In this document: positions 15,035 through 25,446 of the stretch, piece by piece | Layout of the letters: each line of letters starts with the position of its first letter | How positions within the stretch are numbered: the first letter of the stretch is position 1 | Notes under the pieces: model-generated | What the model was told of the DNA's origin: nothing | Seen by the model: only the letters and a program-made list of their open reading frames with translations | Database searches by the model: none | Made by a program: the position numbers and the translations under genes | Source of the DNA: Winogradskyella undariae | GTDB lineage: Bacteria; Bacteroidota; Bacteroidia; Flavobacteriales; Flavobacteriaceae | NCBI RefSeq assembly: GCF_013285155.1 | Contig: NZ_JABTEL010000007.1 | Location: 62,001-126,000, forward strand | Direction of reading: 5' to 3' | DNA: 64,000 nt

Positions 15035-17251
15035 ATGAGCCACTTTAGAGTCTTTTTGATATATTTTTTGTTTTGCGCTACAATAGCTGTAGCGCAAAAC
15101 ATACCATCAGATAAGGTGATTTCTCATGATGAATTAGGTGATTATTTAACTAATTCAGCTAAAAAGAGTATTCAAGTCAATGGTGAAATATCAGAAACAA
15201 GACTCGCCTTATATTTTAGAGAAAAATTTTCTGAACGTTACTTTTTTGATTGGCAAGCTGTTGAGGATAGGGTAGAAGATTATACTAAATTATATCCTGA
15301 ATCTAAAGCTTATCATTCAGAAAGAGCTGAAGATCATTTAACTAAATTTCCTGCAGAAGTACAATGGAAATTGCCTTTTAACTACCAAAACGGAACACCT
15401 GTAAATGCTTATGCGGTACGTCATTTAGCTAGGCAGCATAAAATGGTAGATATTGGGTACTATTATTTCTACAATAATAAAGATGTTGAGTATCTTAATT
15501 ATTTCACCAATCAATTAGCTTCTCTAAATACTGCTTTTTCTGAAAATAAATATGAAACGATTAAGGATGGTAATGGTGTTTTTGAAGCCTTTCGATCTGG
15601 ATATAGAATATTGAATTGGTTGCATTTGCATAATTTATTCTTAGGTCAAGCGGAATATTCAGATGAAGAGCAATTAACAACAATAGCGACTTTATTACAA
15701 CATGCACAGCATATGTATGAACATAATAAAGAATTTAAATCAGGGAATCATCAAACAAGAGGATTGTCTGCTTTGGCAATGCTATCAATATTATTAAAAG
15801 ATTTTAATGGAGCAGATGAATGGTATAATCATTCTATGAAGTTATTGGGTGAGCACTTAGATAAGGAAATTAATGAAGATGGTTTTCAATTTGAGCGCAC
15901 AATACATTATCATATGAGTGATATTGGTAATTATTTCTACGTGTATCAACTGGCTCAAAAAAGTAATCTAAAAATAGATAAAATTTGGGAAGCTAAATTA
16001 GAATCGTTGTTTTCTACGCTAGCTAAAGTTGCTTTTCCAGATAAATCAGCACCTGTGTTATCAGATGATACCGATGCACCTTGGGCTGAAAAAAATGATA
16101 TTTCTGGTACAATGGCTTTAGGGTATTTGTTATTCGAAAATCCTGAAATAGGGTATTTTGCTAGTAATAAATTAAGCCCTAAGTTTTATTGGAATGCAAG
16201 TGAAGCACAGTTATTAAAACTAAAAAACAAACAAGATATTCTACCTCAATATAAATCTTTGTCATTTAATGATACGGGGTATTATATAATGAGAGAAGGT
16301 TGGAGTTCTAATGATAAAATGCTCGTTATTTCAGCGGGTTTAGATAAAAACAAGCCAGACCATCAGCATGGAGATATACTTGGTGTGCAAGCCATGGCCG
16401 ATAACAATGTGATTTTGCCTAACTATCAAGTGCGTTATTCTTTACCCGATTTAGAATTGTTTAAGAATTCTATGACTAAAAATGTAGCTTTAGTAGATGA
16501 TCAATTACAGGGTAAAGATTATAAATCAAATAAAGGAGGAAGTGGTTTTGGGAAGTTTAAAAAGTTACCAACTCCAAAAGTCATTGCCTTTGAAGCTCGT
16601 GAAAATTTAGATGTTTTTATAGGAAGCCATGATGGTTTTGAAAATGTTGGTGTAAAATACAGTAGACAAGTCATTAATGTAGATAATGATTTTTGGATTG
16701 TAAAAGATAATTTTTCATCTAAAGAAAAGCACAATTACAAACAAGTTTGGCAAGGGCATTATAGTTTAGAAAATACTCCAAATTTATTGCGTTCTACTTT
16801 TCAAAATGGATCAGGTTTAGACCTCTTTCAATTACAGACTATAGACACTATAAAAACAGAAGGAACACGTGGCAAAGCGTGGTCTATTGCTTCTAAAAAA
16901 AATCAAACTAATTTTCAATTTATAACAGTATTGTTTCCGTTCAAAACTTACGATGCTCGTGTAGATGAAACTTCTGAAGTTAAGAATTTAAAGGGGTGGA
17001 AATTAAACGATTCAAAATGGGAAATTGAAGGTGATAACGCGGTATCTTTAACTAACGATAATACCTCAATATTTTTTAATGTTAAACAGTTAAAATATAA
17101 AGGAACAACTATTCAATTTGAAAATTATTTAGATGTTTGGATCCAAAATGAAAATGATCTTAGCATTATCCCTTTAAGTGAAAAAGAAATTACTGTAAGC
17201 ATAAATAAAGACCATAAAACCAAAATTGTGAAATATTTTGTGGGTACATGA
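15035..17251 (+). CDS. Heparinase II/III-family polysaccharide lyase (family not assigned)
   Basis: 738 residues with a Sec signal peptide cut after AVAQ and no lipobox, so probably periplasmic. The N-terminal helical toroid (about 40-360) contains VQWKLPFNYQNG and GVFEAFRSGYRILNWL of the heparinase N-domain type. Candidate catalytic residues are Asn-238/His-239 in SGNHQTRGL and Tyr-292 in ERTIHYHMSD. The beta-sandwich (about 390-640) begins with YIMREGW and holds HQHGD, the usual catalytic or zinc histidine. It differs clearly from the PL17 encoded next to it. It lies between PL6 and PL17 in the alginate operon, so alginate oligomers are the likely but unproven substrate. Confidence 0.8.
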   Translation: MSHFRVFLIYFLFCATIAVAQNIPSDKVISHDELGDYLTNSAKKSIQVNGEISETRLALYFREKFSERYFFDWQAVEDRVEDYTKLYPESKAYHSERAEDHLTKFPAEVQWKLPFNYQNGTPVNAYAVRHLARQHKMVDIGYYYFYNNKDVEYLNYFTNQLASLNTAFSENKYETIKDGNGVFEAFRSGYRILNWLHLHNLFLGQAEYSDEEQLTTIATLLQHAQHMYEHNKEFKSGNHQTRGLSALAMLSILLKDFNGADEWYNHSMKLLGEHLDKEINEDGFQFERTIHYHMSDIGNYFYVYQLAQKSNLKIDKIWEAKLESLFSTLAKVAFPDKSAPVLSDDTDAPWAEKNDISGTMALGYLLFENPEIGYFASNKLSPKFYWNASEAQLLKLKNKQDILPQYKSLSFNDTGYYIMREGWSSNDKMLVISAGLDKNKPDHQHGDILGVQAMADNNVILPNYQVRYSLPDLELFKNSMTKNVALVDDQLQGKDYKSNKGGSGFGKFKKLPTPKVIAFEARENLDVFIGSHDGFENVGVKYSRQVINVDNDFWIVKDNFSSKEKHNYKQVWQGHYSLENTPNLLRSTFQNGSGLDLFQLQTIDTIKTEGTRGKAWSIASKKNQTNFQFITVLFPFKTYDARVDETSEVKNLKGWKLNDSKWEIEGDNAVSLTNDNTSIFFNVKQLKYKGTTIQFENYLDVWIQNENDLSIIPLSEKEITVSINKDHKTKIVKYFVGT

Positions 17252-17295
17252 TAAAATAAACAATACTCTCTAACTAATAAACGCTAAACAACAAA

Positions 17296-19572
17296 ATGAG
17301 AACAATCGCCAAAATAATTCCCTTCTTTTTACTGGTTTTAATATCCTGTAAAGAAGAAACAAATTCAACAATATTGTCCAATTCTAGTGATACTACCGCT
17401 AGTCACCCTAATTTAATTTTAACGCAAGAAAGCGTTTTAGAAATAAAATCACAACTCGGTTCTGTTCCTGTTTTCGATGAAACTTTAGCTCTAGTAAAAG
17501 AGGAAGTAGATTTAGCTATAGGAGAAGGCATCGATGTGCCAATTCCAAAAGATATGGCAGGTGGTTATACGCATACACAACACAAAGCTAACTATAGTAA
17601 TATGCAAAAAGCTGGAGTCTTATTTCAGTTGCTTGGAGATGAGAAATATGCTATTTATGTAAGAGATATGTTATTGGCTTACGCAGAATTGTATCCTACA
17701 TTAGGGCGTCACCCACAAGAGCGTTCATATTCTAGGGGTAAATTTTTCTGGCAATGTCTTAATGATTCTAATTGGTTAGTTTATACAAGTCAGGCATACG
17801 ATTGTATTTACGATTGGTTACCTGCTGAGCAAACAGATTATTTAAATAAAACATTATTTAGACCGTATGCAGATTTTCTTTCTGTAGATACACCTAAGTT
17901 TTTTAATAGAGTTCATAATCACAGTACTTGGGGAAATGTAGCTGTTGGGATGATTGGTTTAGTAATGGATGATGATGAGCTGTTAGAAAGAGCTTTGTAT
18001 GGTTTAAAAGAAAATAATATTGATCCTAATGAGTTAGATGATGATGGAGGTTTAATAAAAGATAAAGATGGTAAATCTGGATTTTTTGCAAACTTAGATA
18101 GTCCATTTTCTCCAGACGGATTCTATACAGAAGGGCCATATTATCAGCGCTATGCTATGTATCCATTTATGATTTTTGCAGAAGCCCTTCATAATAAAAA
18201 ACCAGAATTAAAGATTTTTGAATATAAAGACGGGGTTTTATTGAAAGCGGTTGATGCTTTATTAAATCTTACAGATGCAGATGGTGAATTTTTTCCACTA
18301 AATGATGGTCAAAAAGGAATGTCTTATTATACACCATCATTAGTTTCAGCTGTTGATATCGCCTATTTCTATGGAGGTAAGAAACAAGAATTACTATCAG
18401 TTGCTAAATCTCAAAATAAAGTACAATTAGATGCTACAGGTTTATCGGTTTCAATTGGTTTAAGAGATGGATTGGAAGAGCCATTTATAAAAAAATCAAT
18501 GGAGCTGACAGATGGTAGAAATGGAGATGAAGGTGCCGTTGGTATTTTAAGATACAATAATGAAGCTAGTACAATTGGACTTGTAATGAAATACACAGGC
18601 CAAGGCTTAAGTCATGGTCATTATGATAAATTGTCTTTTTCATTATACGAAAATGGTGATGAGGTACTACAAGATTACGGACTGTCTCGTTTTGTTAATG
18701 TTGAACAAAAAAATGGAGGTGGATATTTAAAGGAAAATAAAACATTTGCCAAACATACAATTGCTCACAATACAGTAATTCAAAATGAGACATCTCACTT
18801 TGATTATGATTTTAAAGTTGGAAGTGCTAACCATTCTGAACGTTATCTTTTTGATGTCTCTAATCCAGATGTTCAAATCATGAGTGCTAAAGAACACAAT
18901 GCTTATCCGGGGACTAGTTTTCATCGTACGATGGTTATGGTTAAGGATGAGACCGAGGCAAAACCTTATATTATTGATGTTTTTAAAGTGAAATCAGATA
19001 AAGAAAATCAGTACGATCTACCGTATTACTATTTTGGTCAAATAGTTTCAACAAGTTTTAAAACTGAAGCACCAAAAAGCTTAGTGCCATTAGGGGCTAA
19101 AAATGGTTATCAACACCTTTGGAAAGAAGCAGAAAATGTGGTTGAGTCAGAACAGATTCAGTTTACATGGCTTAATAATAACTTGTTCTATAGTATCACT
19201 TCAGCTACTAATGTAAAAGATAAGGCTATTTTGGCTAGGTCTGGTGCTAATGATCCTGAGTTTAATTTACGTCGAGATCCTGTGCTTATTTTAAGAAAAG
19301 AAAATACAAAATCAACTGTTTTTGCTTCTGTTATTGAGTCTCATGGAGTTTATAACTCGGTAGTTGAGACGGCGGATAATGCTTATAGTAAATTTAACTC
19401 TATAACTGTTTTATTAGATAATGATAACTACACCGTATTAGAACTGAAAACTGTATTAAGAGAAACTAAAGTGTTGATTTTATCAAATTTAGATGCTTCA
19501 AAAGAAACAAAACATGCATTAGATGTAAATGGTAAAAACTACCAATGGACTGGTGCTTATTATTTTAATTAA
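17296..19572 (+). CDS. PL17 exo-type oligoalginate lyase, lipoprotein
   Basis: 758 residues with lipobox LISCKEE. The alginate-lyase helical domain begins at HPNLILTQESV. Catalytic residues match Saccharophagus Alg17C: Asn-208/His-209 in VHNHSTWGN, Tyr-282/283 in EGPYYQRYAMYP, and the histidine of LSHGHYDKLSF in the beta-sandwich, with DYGLSRFVN after it. PL17 enzymes release unsaturated monouronate (DEH) from oligoalginate in the periplasm and supply the substrate of the MFS carrier and DEH reductase encoded downstream. Last gene of the lyase operon, followed by a strong terminator. Confidence 0.93.
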   Translation: MRTIAKIIPFFLLVLISCKEETNSTILSNSSDTTASHPNLILTQESVLEIKSQLGSVPVFDETLALVKEEVDLAIGEGIDVPIPKDMAGGYTHTQHKANYSNMQKAGVLFQLLGDEKYAIYVRDMLLAYAELYPTLGRHPQERSYSRGKFFWQCLNDSNWLVYTSQAYDCIYDWLPAEQTDYLNKTLFRPYADFLSVDTPKFFNRVHNHSTWGNVAVGMIGLVMDDDELLERALYGLKENNIDPNELDDDGGLIKDKDGKSGFFANLDSPFSPDGFYTEGPYYQRYAMYPFMIFAEALHNKKPELKIFEYKDGVLLKAVDALLNLTDADGEFFPLNDGQKGMSYYTPSLVSAVDIAYFYGGKKQELLSVAKSQNKVQLDATGLSVSIGLRDGLEEPFIKKSMELTDGRNGDEGAVGILRYNNEASTIGLVMKYTGQGLSHGHYDKLSFSLYENGDEVLQDYGLSRFVNVEQKNGGGYLKENKTFAKHTIAHNTVIQNETSHFDYDFKVGSANHSERYLFDVSNPDVQIMSAKEHNAYPGTSFHRTMVMVKDETEAKPYIIDVFKVKSDKENQYDLPYYYFGQIVSTSFKTEAPKSLVPLGAKNGYQHLWKEAENVVESEQIQFTWLNNNLFYSITSATNVKDKAILARSGANDPEFNLRRDPVLILRKENTKSTVFASVIESHGVYNSVVETADNAYSKFNSITVLLDNDNYTVLELKTVLRETKVLILSNLDASKETKHALDVNGKNYQWTGAYYFN

Positions 19573-19595
19573 ATGAAGTTTATACTTATAAAATA

Positions 19596-19633
19596 AATAA
19601 TCTATGTTAAATCTTAGTTTAACATAGATTATT
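19596..19633 (+). terminator. Terminator of the lyase operon
   Basis: AATAATCTATGTTAAA (19596-19611) pairs over 16 bp with TTTAACATAGATTATT (19618-19633), then TT. It ends the PL7-PL6-heparinase-PL17 transcript before the SusC promoter. Confidence 0.8.
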
Positions 19634-19644
19634 TTATGAAAACA

Positions 19645-19697
19645 TTGTGATAACACAATTTTTTACATATATTTGGTTAACCAATCTGGTTAACCAA
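19645..19697 (+). promoter_or_regulatory. Alginate operator O2 and promoter of the SusC operon
   Basis: A -33 type TTG (19645-19647) and perfect -7 box TATATTTG (19668-19675) are followed by TTGGTTAACCAA (19673-19684) and CTGGTTAACCAA (19686-19697). Layout and 13-bp period are the same as at O1, the first palindrome again overlapping the -7 box. A leader of about 140 nt separates it from the SusC start. Confidence 0.78.
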
Positions 19698-19819
19698 TTT
19701 TTTTTACATGTTTTTGAAACAAAATACCCCTTTATTGTATGTTGTATAATGAGGAATTTTAAGTGTATAGTGTTCCAAGAAAAAAAACTAAATAACTCTA
19801 AAAAAAAGAACAATTCATT

Positions 19820-22800
19820 ATGAAATTAAAAATTAAATCAACCTTGATTATTTTTGTTTTAATGTGTTTTTCGTTAAGCGCACAAGAAACAATGTCTATT
19901 AAAGGTCAAGTGATTTCTACAACAGATGGTATGCCTGTTCCGGGTGTTAACATCGTTATTTTAGAAACGACCACGGGGACCACAACTGATTTTGATGGTT
20001 ATTACCAAATTAATGCTAAGAAAGGAGATGTATTACAATTTTCTTATCTTGGTTTTGGGACACAACTTGTAACTGTAAACGGACAGACTACTATTAATAT
20101 ATCTTTAGCTGAAGATGCAAGTGCGTTAGATGAAATAGTGGTTATTGGTTATGGTACACAAAAGAAAAGTCATACTACAGGTTCTATATCTAAAGTCGTA
20201 AATGATGATTTAGGGCAAATTGCTGTATCTAGAGTAGATGATGCATTAATTGGTCAGGTATCAGGTGTTAATATACAAGCAACAGATGGTGAAGCCGGTG
20301 CCGCTCCTACAATTACAATTCGTGGTGTAGGTTCTATGGCAGGTGATTCTACTCCTTTAATTGTTGTGGATGGTGTTATTGTAGATTCTGACTTTTTAGG
20401 ATCATTAAATATGAATGATGTTGAGTCTTTTGAAATTCTAAAAGATGCTGCTTCTGCATCAATTTATGGTTCAAAAGGTTCTAATGGTATTATAATGATT
20501 ACTATGAAATCTGGTATTGAGGGTAAAACAAAAATTACTTACAGTACTTATACAGGTTTTAAAGAGGCTAGAAAAAGTGAAGCTTACGGTACTACAACAA
20601 ACGAGTGGGCACAACAACAAATGGATACTAATGGTGAGGTTTCAATATACACACAAGCACAATTGCAAACAGGTACGGATCGTGCTTGGCAAGATGTGTT
20701 TTTTGATGGTGGAACTATTACAAGTCACGCACTTTCATTTAGAGGAGGAAATAAAGAAACAAAATATTCAGCAAGTTTAAATTATGCTAATGATGAAGGG
20801 GTATTGTTAAATGATAATTATGAAAAATTTGGAGCAAGATTAAAAGTTGACAATCAGGTGAATGATAAACTCTCTATTGGAGTTAATTTAAGTCCTTCTT
20901 ATACTGTAAGAGATCGATTTTCTGAATCTATTCATAATGTAGCGAGACACCAACCTTGGTTGCCAATATATCACACAGAGGAAACATTGCAGATGGTAGA
21001 TACTAATGCGTTTCCTTTACAAGTAGGTGATTATGCTAGACAAAACCACTTTACAATATTTGATTTTAATAATGATGGCGTGTATGACGAAGTTCTTGAG
21101 AACCTTGGTAATAGTACAAACCAAAATCCATATGCAAGAGTTACTGAAAGAAGCAGAATGGATAAAAAATTCAAAATGTTTGGTAGTTTTAATGGTAAAT
21201 ATAAAATTGCTAAAGGTTTAAATTTCACAACAACTTTATCTGGATCTTTACAAGATACTAAAAGAACAGATTATTTAGGAACATTAGCTAGAGAGCAAAC
21301 TACCGATGCTTATATGGTTGAAACAAATCAAAAAGAACAATATTATATTTTTGATAATTTCATCAATTATAATACAAGTTTTGGAAAACATGAATTAGGG
21401 ATCACTTTAGGAAACTCTATAGAAACAAGAGATTATTTTTTCTCAACGGTTAAAGGGATAGGTTATGAAAATGATATTGTTCAACAAATTTCAGGAGCTA
21501 CTAATATTGTTGCTGCAGAAACATTTGGTATGGAGTGGCAAAAAAGAGGAATTTCATACATTTCAAGATTAACTTATGCTTATGATGATAAGTATTTAGC
21601 ATCATTTAGTTTCCGTCGTGATGGTAGTTCTATTTTTGGATCAGATTTTAAATACGGTAATTTTGCGGCTGCATCTGTAGGTTGGAATATTGCTAAAGAG
21701 AACTTCTTACGAGATAGTGATATTGTTTCAACTCTTAAATTAAGAGGGAGTTACGGTGTTACAGGTAATGATCGTTTAAATACAGGAAGTGTTAATCCAG
21801 ATGCTCAAGGTAGTAGTTCTGTATTAAGTTCAGATAATGTTTTACAAGATTATTATCCGCATTTATCTTTATTAGATTTAACGTCTTACGTTTCAGATGG
21901 TACTTTATCTACAGGTTATTCTCCTTTAAATATTGCAAATCCTGACTTAAAATGGGAACGTTTGGTTGAGATAAATCCAGGTATCGATTTTGGATTTTTA
22001 AATAATAAAATTACAGGTTCTGTAGATTGGTATCAAAGAACAAGTGATCAATTGTTACTAAATAACCCAGTGTCTGTTACAACAGGTTTTAATAGTGCTT
22101 TAGTTAACTTAGGTGAAGTAAAAAATCAAGGTTTTGAGTTCGAAATAAGAACAAGAAATATTAATAAAAGAAACTTCTCTTGGCAATCAACCGTTATTGC
22201 AACAACAAACGAAAATACTTTAGTTGATTTTGCTGATTCAAACGGACAAATAACGAGTATAGATTCTACTAGACCAGCAGAATGGATTAATCAAGAAGGG
22301 CAGCCAATATCTTCTTTTTACGGATATGTTGTAGAGTCAGAAGTGCCAATAGAATTCAGAGACAGACCTTACAGACATGTTGGAGCTGAATTTGGAATGG
22401 TTCAAGTAAAAGATTTAAATGGAGATGGTGTTTTAGATGATGAAGATAAAACGATTTTAGGAAATCCTTATCCAGAGTTAATTTGGAGTTTTACAAATGA
22501 TTTTAAAATCGGAAACTTTGATTTTTCATTCATGTTCCAAGGATCTCATGGTGCAGAAGTACGTAACATTGGTGATCATTATATGTTTAGTCATAATAAC
22601 AATAGAACATTAAGTGATGAAGCTATAGCTGCAGGTTATGAAACTGAATTCTTAGTTGATAAATATTTTACAAATAGTATAATACAAGATGCATCATACA
22701 TTGCGTTAAGAAATGTAAACATAGGGTATAGCTTCCCTGAAGAGGTGTTAAAAGATCTAGGTTTTACTAAACTTAGAGTATATGCAACAGGTCAGAATTT

Positions 22801-22939
22801 AATGTATAAGACAGCAGATAATTATACAGGTTGGAACCCAGAAGCTTTAGATAAAACAAGTCCTACACAATACGGATACCAAAGAGGAGGATCACCAATA
22901 TATAGAACTATATCTTTTGGATTAGATGTAGATTTTTAA
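19820..22939 (+). CDS. SusC/RagA-type TonB-dependent outer-membrane transporter
   Basis: 1039 residues. A signal peptide ending FSLSAQ is followed by a carboxypeptidase-regulatory-like domain (IKGQVISTTDGMPVPGVNI to DFDGYYQI), a TonB-interaction stretch (LDEIVVIGYGTQKK), the plug (about 115-230, with LIVVDGVIVD and SASIYGSKGSNGIIMI) and a 22-strand barrel ending in a terminal Phe (FGLDVDF). SusC proteins import bound oligosaccharides through the outer membrane with energy from TonB. It pairs with the SusD gene 30 bp downstream and opens the uptake and catabolism operon, so alginate oligomers are the likely cargo. Confidence 0.95.
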   Translation: MKLKIKSTLIIFVLMCFSLSAQETMSIKGQVISTTDGMPVPGVNIVILETTTGTTTDFDGYYQINAKKGDVLQFSYLGFGTQLVTVNGQTTINISLAEDASALDEIVVIGYGTQKKSHTTGSISKVVNDDLGQIAVSRVDDALIGQVSGVNIQATDGEAGAAPTITIRGVGSMAGDSTPLIVVDGVIVDSDFLGSLNMNDVESFEILKDAASASIYGSKGSNGIIMITMKSGIEGKTKITYSTYTGFKEARKSEAYGTTTNEWAQQQMDTNGEVSIYTQAQLQTGTDRAWQDVFFDGGTITSHALSFRGGNKETKYSASLNYANDEGVLLNDNYEKFGARLKVDNQVNDKLSIGVNLSPSYTVRDRFSESIHNVARHQPWLPIYHTEETLQMVDTNAFPLQVGDYARQNHFTIFDFNNDGVYDEVLENLGNSTNQNPYARVTERSRMDKKFKMFGSFNGKYKIAKGLNFTTTLSGSLQDTKRTDYLGTLAREQTTDAYMVETNQKEQYYIFDNFINYNTSFGKHELGITLGNSIETRDYFFSTVKGIGYENDIVQQISGATNIVAAETFGMEWQKRGISYISRLTYAYDDKYLASFSFRRDGSSIFGSDFKYGNFAAASVGWNIAKENFLRDSDIVSTLKLRGSYGVTGNDRLNTGSVNPDAQGSSSVLSSDNVLQDYYPHLSLLDLTSYVSDGTLSTGYSPLNIANPDLKWERLVEINPGIDFGFLNNKITGSVDWYQRTSDQLLLNNPVSVTTGFNSALVNLGEVKNQGFEFEIRTRNINKRNFSWQSTVIATTNENTLVDFADSNGQITSIDSTRPAEWINQEGQPISSFYGYVVESEVPIEFRDRPYRHVGAEFGMVQVKDLNGDGVLDDEDKTILGNPYPELIWSFTNDFKIGNFDFSFMFQGSHGAEVRNIGDHYMFSHNNNRTLSDEAIAAGYETEFLVDKYFTNSIIQDASYIALRNVNIGYSFPEEVLKDLGFTKLRVYATGQNLMYKTADNYTGWNPEALDKTSPTQYGYQRGGSPIYRTISFGLDVDF

Positions 22940-22969
22940 TAAAATTTTAATTACTTAATACAATATATT

Positions 22970-24412
22970 ATGAAATTTAAAAAATATATAATTGTCCTTT
23001 TAATAGGAGTTTTAGCAACATCGTGTAACGATTTTCTAGAGCCAGAACCGAGTTCTGCAATTACATCAGAAAATTATTATACAACTGTAGCAGAGTTAGA
23101 AACCGCTTTGATTGGAGCTTATGATGCTATACAAGGTGCAGGAAATTACGCCAAGGATGAAAATCATGGTGTGCAATATGAGTTTTATGTAACGGAGATG
23201 AGAAGTGGAAACACATCAACTAAAATTGCAGATCCAGATGATTTTGCTGACTCTGGACAATTTGAAGCTTTCAACGTGTTACCAACTAATGGTCTTGTTC
23301 TAAATTATTATGCTAGTTTTTATGAAGTTATTTTCAGAGCTAACGTAGTCTTAGAAAATTTAGTAAATGTTGATGATGATACTACTGCAATAGAAGCAGA
23401 AGCAAAATTTATTAGAGCTTATGCTTATTTCAACTTAGTAAGATTATTTGGTGATATTCCTTTAGTTGATCATGTATTAAGTCCAGAAGAAAAGAATGTT
23501 CAATTTACTAGAATTGATACAGAATTAGTTTATGATTTAATTGTTTCAGATTTAATTACAGCAACAGAAGGTTTAGATAATACTTACAGAACTAGAGCTT
23601 CAAAAGGAGCAGCACAAGGATTATTAGCTAAGGTATACCTTACGTTAGACGAGCCAGAATATCTTCAAGCACAATTATTATGTGAAGAAATTATTAATAG
23701 TGGAGTGTATCAGTTAATTGATTTTAATGATGTGTTTTATACAGAATTAGATAATCAAGAAGTTCTTTTTTCAATAGGTTTCGAATCTATTAACGACAGT
23801 CAGACCTTTTCAGCACAATGGATGAATGGAGTTGGTGTTTCAAGTGGTTTAAATTATGCAACTTATGATTTAGTAGATGATTTAAATGAATTTGGAGGTG
23901 ATATCAGAGTACAGAATTCTTTCAGACAAGATCCTGTTCACTTAACTTCTGTAAGATATCAGTGTGCTAAATATTTCCCTGATGGGGATAATGGAGGTGA
24001 TACGCCTACACCTGATTTTGATGGTAATCCTGAATTAGCAGGTAATGATTGGATCGTTTTACGTTATGCAGATATTTTATTATTACATGTAGAAGCTATA
24101 ATGGCTGATGGAAATGAAACTAGTTCAGCGGCAGCATTAGCATCTTTTCAACAAGTTAGAGATAGAGCAGGTTTAACTGATGTTGTTACAAATATAACTT
24201 TAGACGATTTATTAATGGAAAGACGTGTAGAATTAGCTTTTGAAAATCATAGACTATTCGATTTAATTCGTTTAGGTAAAGCACAATCAGTATTGTCTGC
24301 GTATTCAAACCTTTATGGATTTGGATTTACATCTACTGATTTATTATTACCTATGCCTCAAAATGAAGTGAATTTAAGTGATGGGTTAATGAGTCAAAAT
24401 CCAGGTTATTAG
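22970..24412 (+). CDS. SusD/RagB-type glycan-binding lipoprotein
   Basis: 480 residues, lipobox LATSCNDFLEP. It has the tetratricopeptide-like SusD fold signals: ITSENYYTTVAELETALIGAYDAIQ near the N-terminus, AKFIRAYAYFNLVRLFGDIPLV in the centre, and ERRVELAFENHRLFDLIRLGKA near the C-terminus. It acts as the hinged lid over its SusC barrel, capturing oligosaccharide at the cell surface. It lies directly after SusC, as in nearly every polysaccharide-utilisation locus. Confidence 0.95.
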   Translation: MKFKKYIIVLLIGVLATSCNDFLEPEPSSAITSENYYTTVAELETALIGAYDAIQGAGNYAKDENHGVQYEFYVTEMRSGNTSTKIADPDDFADSGQFEAFNVLPTNGLVLNYYASFYEVIFRANVVLENLVNVDDDTTAIEAEAKFIRAYAYFNLVRLFGDIPLVDHVLSPEEKNVQFTRIDTELVYDLIVSDLITATEGLDNTYRTRASKGAAQGLLAKVYLTLDEPEYLQAQLLCEEIINSGVYQLIDFNDVFYTELDNQEVLFSIGFESINDSQTFSAQWMNGVGVSSGLNYATYDLVDDLNEFGGDIRVQNSFRQDPVHLTSVRYQCAKYFPDGDNGGDTPTPDFDGNPELAGNDWIVLRYADILLLHVEAIMADGNETSSAAALASFQQVRDRAGLTDVVTNITLDDLLMERRVELAFENHRLFDLIRLGKAQSVLSAYSNLYGFGFTSTDLLLPMPQNEVNLSDGLMSQNPGY

Positions 24413-24436
24413 AATATTAATTTAAAACATTAAAAA

Positions 24437-25351
24437 ATGAAAAATATTAACAGATTAAATAAATATATTTCACATAAACTAATGGCTGTTTCATTACTTG
24501 TAACATGCGCTAGTTTAGTAGCCTGTGATCCTTCAATAGATTCATTAGCCTTTGATTTACCTGATGCTAATTCTCAAGAAGACTTAACACCTCCTACAGC
24601 TGTCTTTTCAGCTTCAGTTAATGAAGACAATTATTTGACTTATACTTTTGCAAACGAATCGACAAATGCAACAAGTTATTTCTGGGATTATGGAGATGGG
24701 AACACTTTTACAGATGATGATGGTGCAGATGGTACTAACACATACCCTGCAGAAGGTACTTATACAATTACACTAACTGCTACAGATAATCTAGGTGTTT
24801 TAAGTACATATTCAGAACAAATTGAGGTCATAGAGCCTGAAATTCCAACTACTTTAGTACCTGAAATTCTTGAAGCAGGTTTTGATAATGGAGATTCAGG
24901 AGATGCACCTGTAGAGATTGATAGTAGAGATCCATGGAGAAACTCTGATCTTGGAGGTGTACTTCAAATAACATCATCAAATAATTATCATGAAGGTTCT
25001 TATGGTGCAAAATTACCAAAAGAAGGCGACAGAGTGGGGTATCAATTAATTGGTGAGTTTACACCTAATAAATTCTATAAATTAAGTTTTAAATATGCAT
25101 TTAGAGATCAGATAGATACTGAAAATGGAAGCATAAGTGTTGCGATGGTTCAGCCTATGGAATCTATAGATGAGCTAGAAGCTAATACAGTGGGTATAAT
25201 TACTTATACCGAAGATGTAGCAGGAGTAGGAACTATGGTTAGTGGGGAGTTAACATTTAATTCTGGAGGAAACACATCTCTAGCAATATTCTTTTTCAAT
25301 GATGCAGATGAAGCTTACATAGATTCGTTCGAGATTGAAGCTTTAGAATAG
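24437..25351 (+). CDS. PKD-domain surface lipoprotein, likely glycan-binding (SusE/F position)
   Basis: 304 residues, lipobox SLVACDPS. Residues 45-130 form a PKD domain (FANESTNATSYFWDYGDGN, then GTYTITLTATDNLG). Residues 145-304 look like a beta-sandwich carbohydrate-binding module (AGFDNGD, SYGAKLPKEGDRVGYQL, FYKLSFKYAFRD, IDSFEIEALE). No catalytic motif is seen. It sits third after SusC-SusD, where surface glycan-binding proteins are usual, so binding of alginate at the cell surface is the best inference. Confidence 0.8.
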   Translation: MKNINRLNKYISHKLMAVSLLVTCASLVACDPSIDSLAFDLPDANSQEDLTPPTAVFSASVNEDNYLTYTFANESTNATSYFWDYGDGNTFTDDDGADGTNTYPAEGTYTITLTATDNLGVLSTYSEQIEVIEPEIPTTLVPEILEAGFDNGDSGDAPVEIDSRDPWRNSDLGGVLQITSSNNYHEGSYGAKLPKEGDRVGYQLIGEFTPNKFYKLSFKYAFRDQIDTENGSISVAMVQPMESIDELEANTVGIITYTEDVAGVGTMVSGELTFNSGGNTSLAIFFFNDADEAYIDSFEIEALE

Positions 25352-25377
25352 TCTTTTATTAACATATTTTTACCATA

Positions 25378-25398
25378 ATAATTCACAGGTGAAATTAT
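25378..25398 (+). other. Imperfect dyad ahead of the GntR gene
   Basis: ATAATTCAC-AG-GTGAAATTAT lies in the 95-bp gap before the regulator gene. It is unlike the alginate operators. It could be a weak hairpin that lowers read-through or a separate protein site; neither can be told from sequence. Confidence 0.3.
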
Positions 25399-25446
25399 AG
25401 CTGCCTTATTTTTGGGCTGAAAAACTCATCCTTTATTACAAATTAT

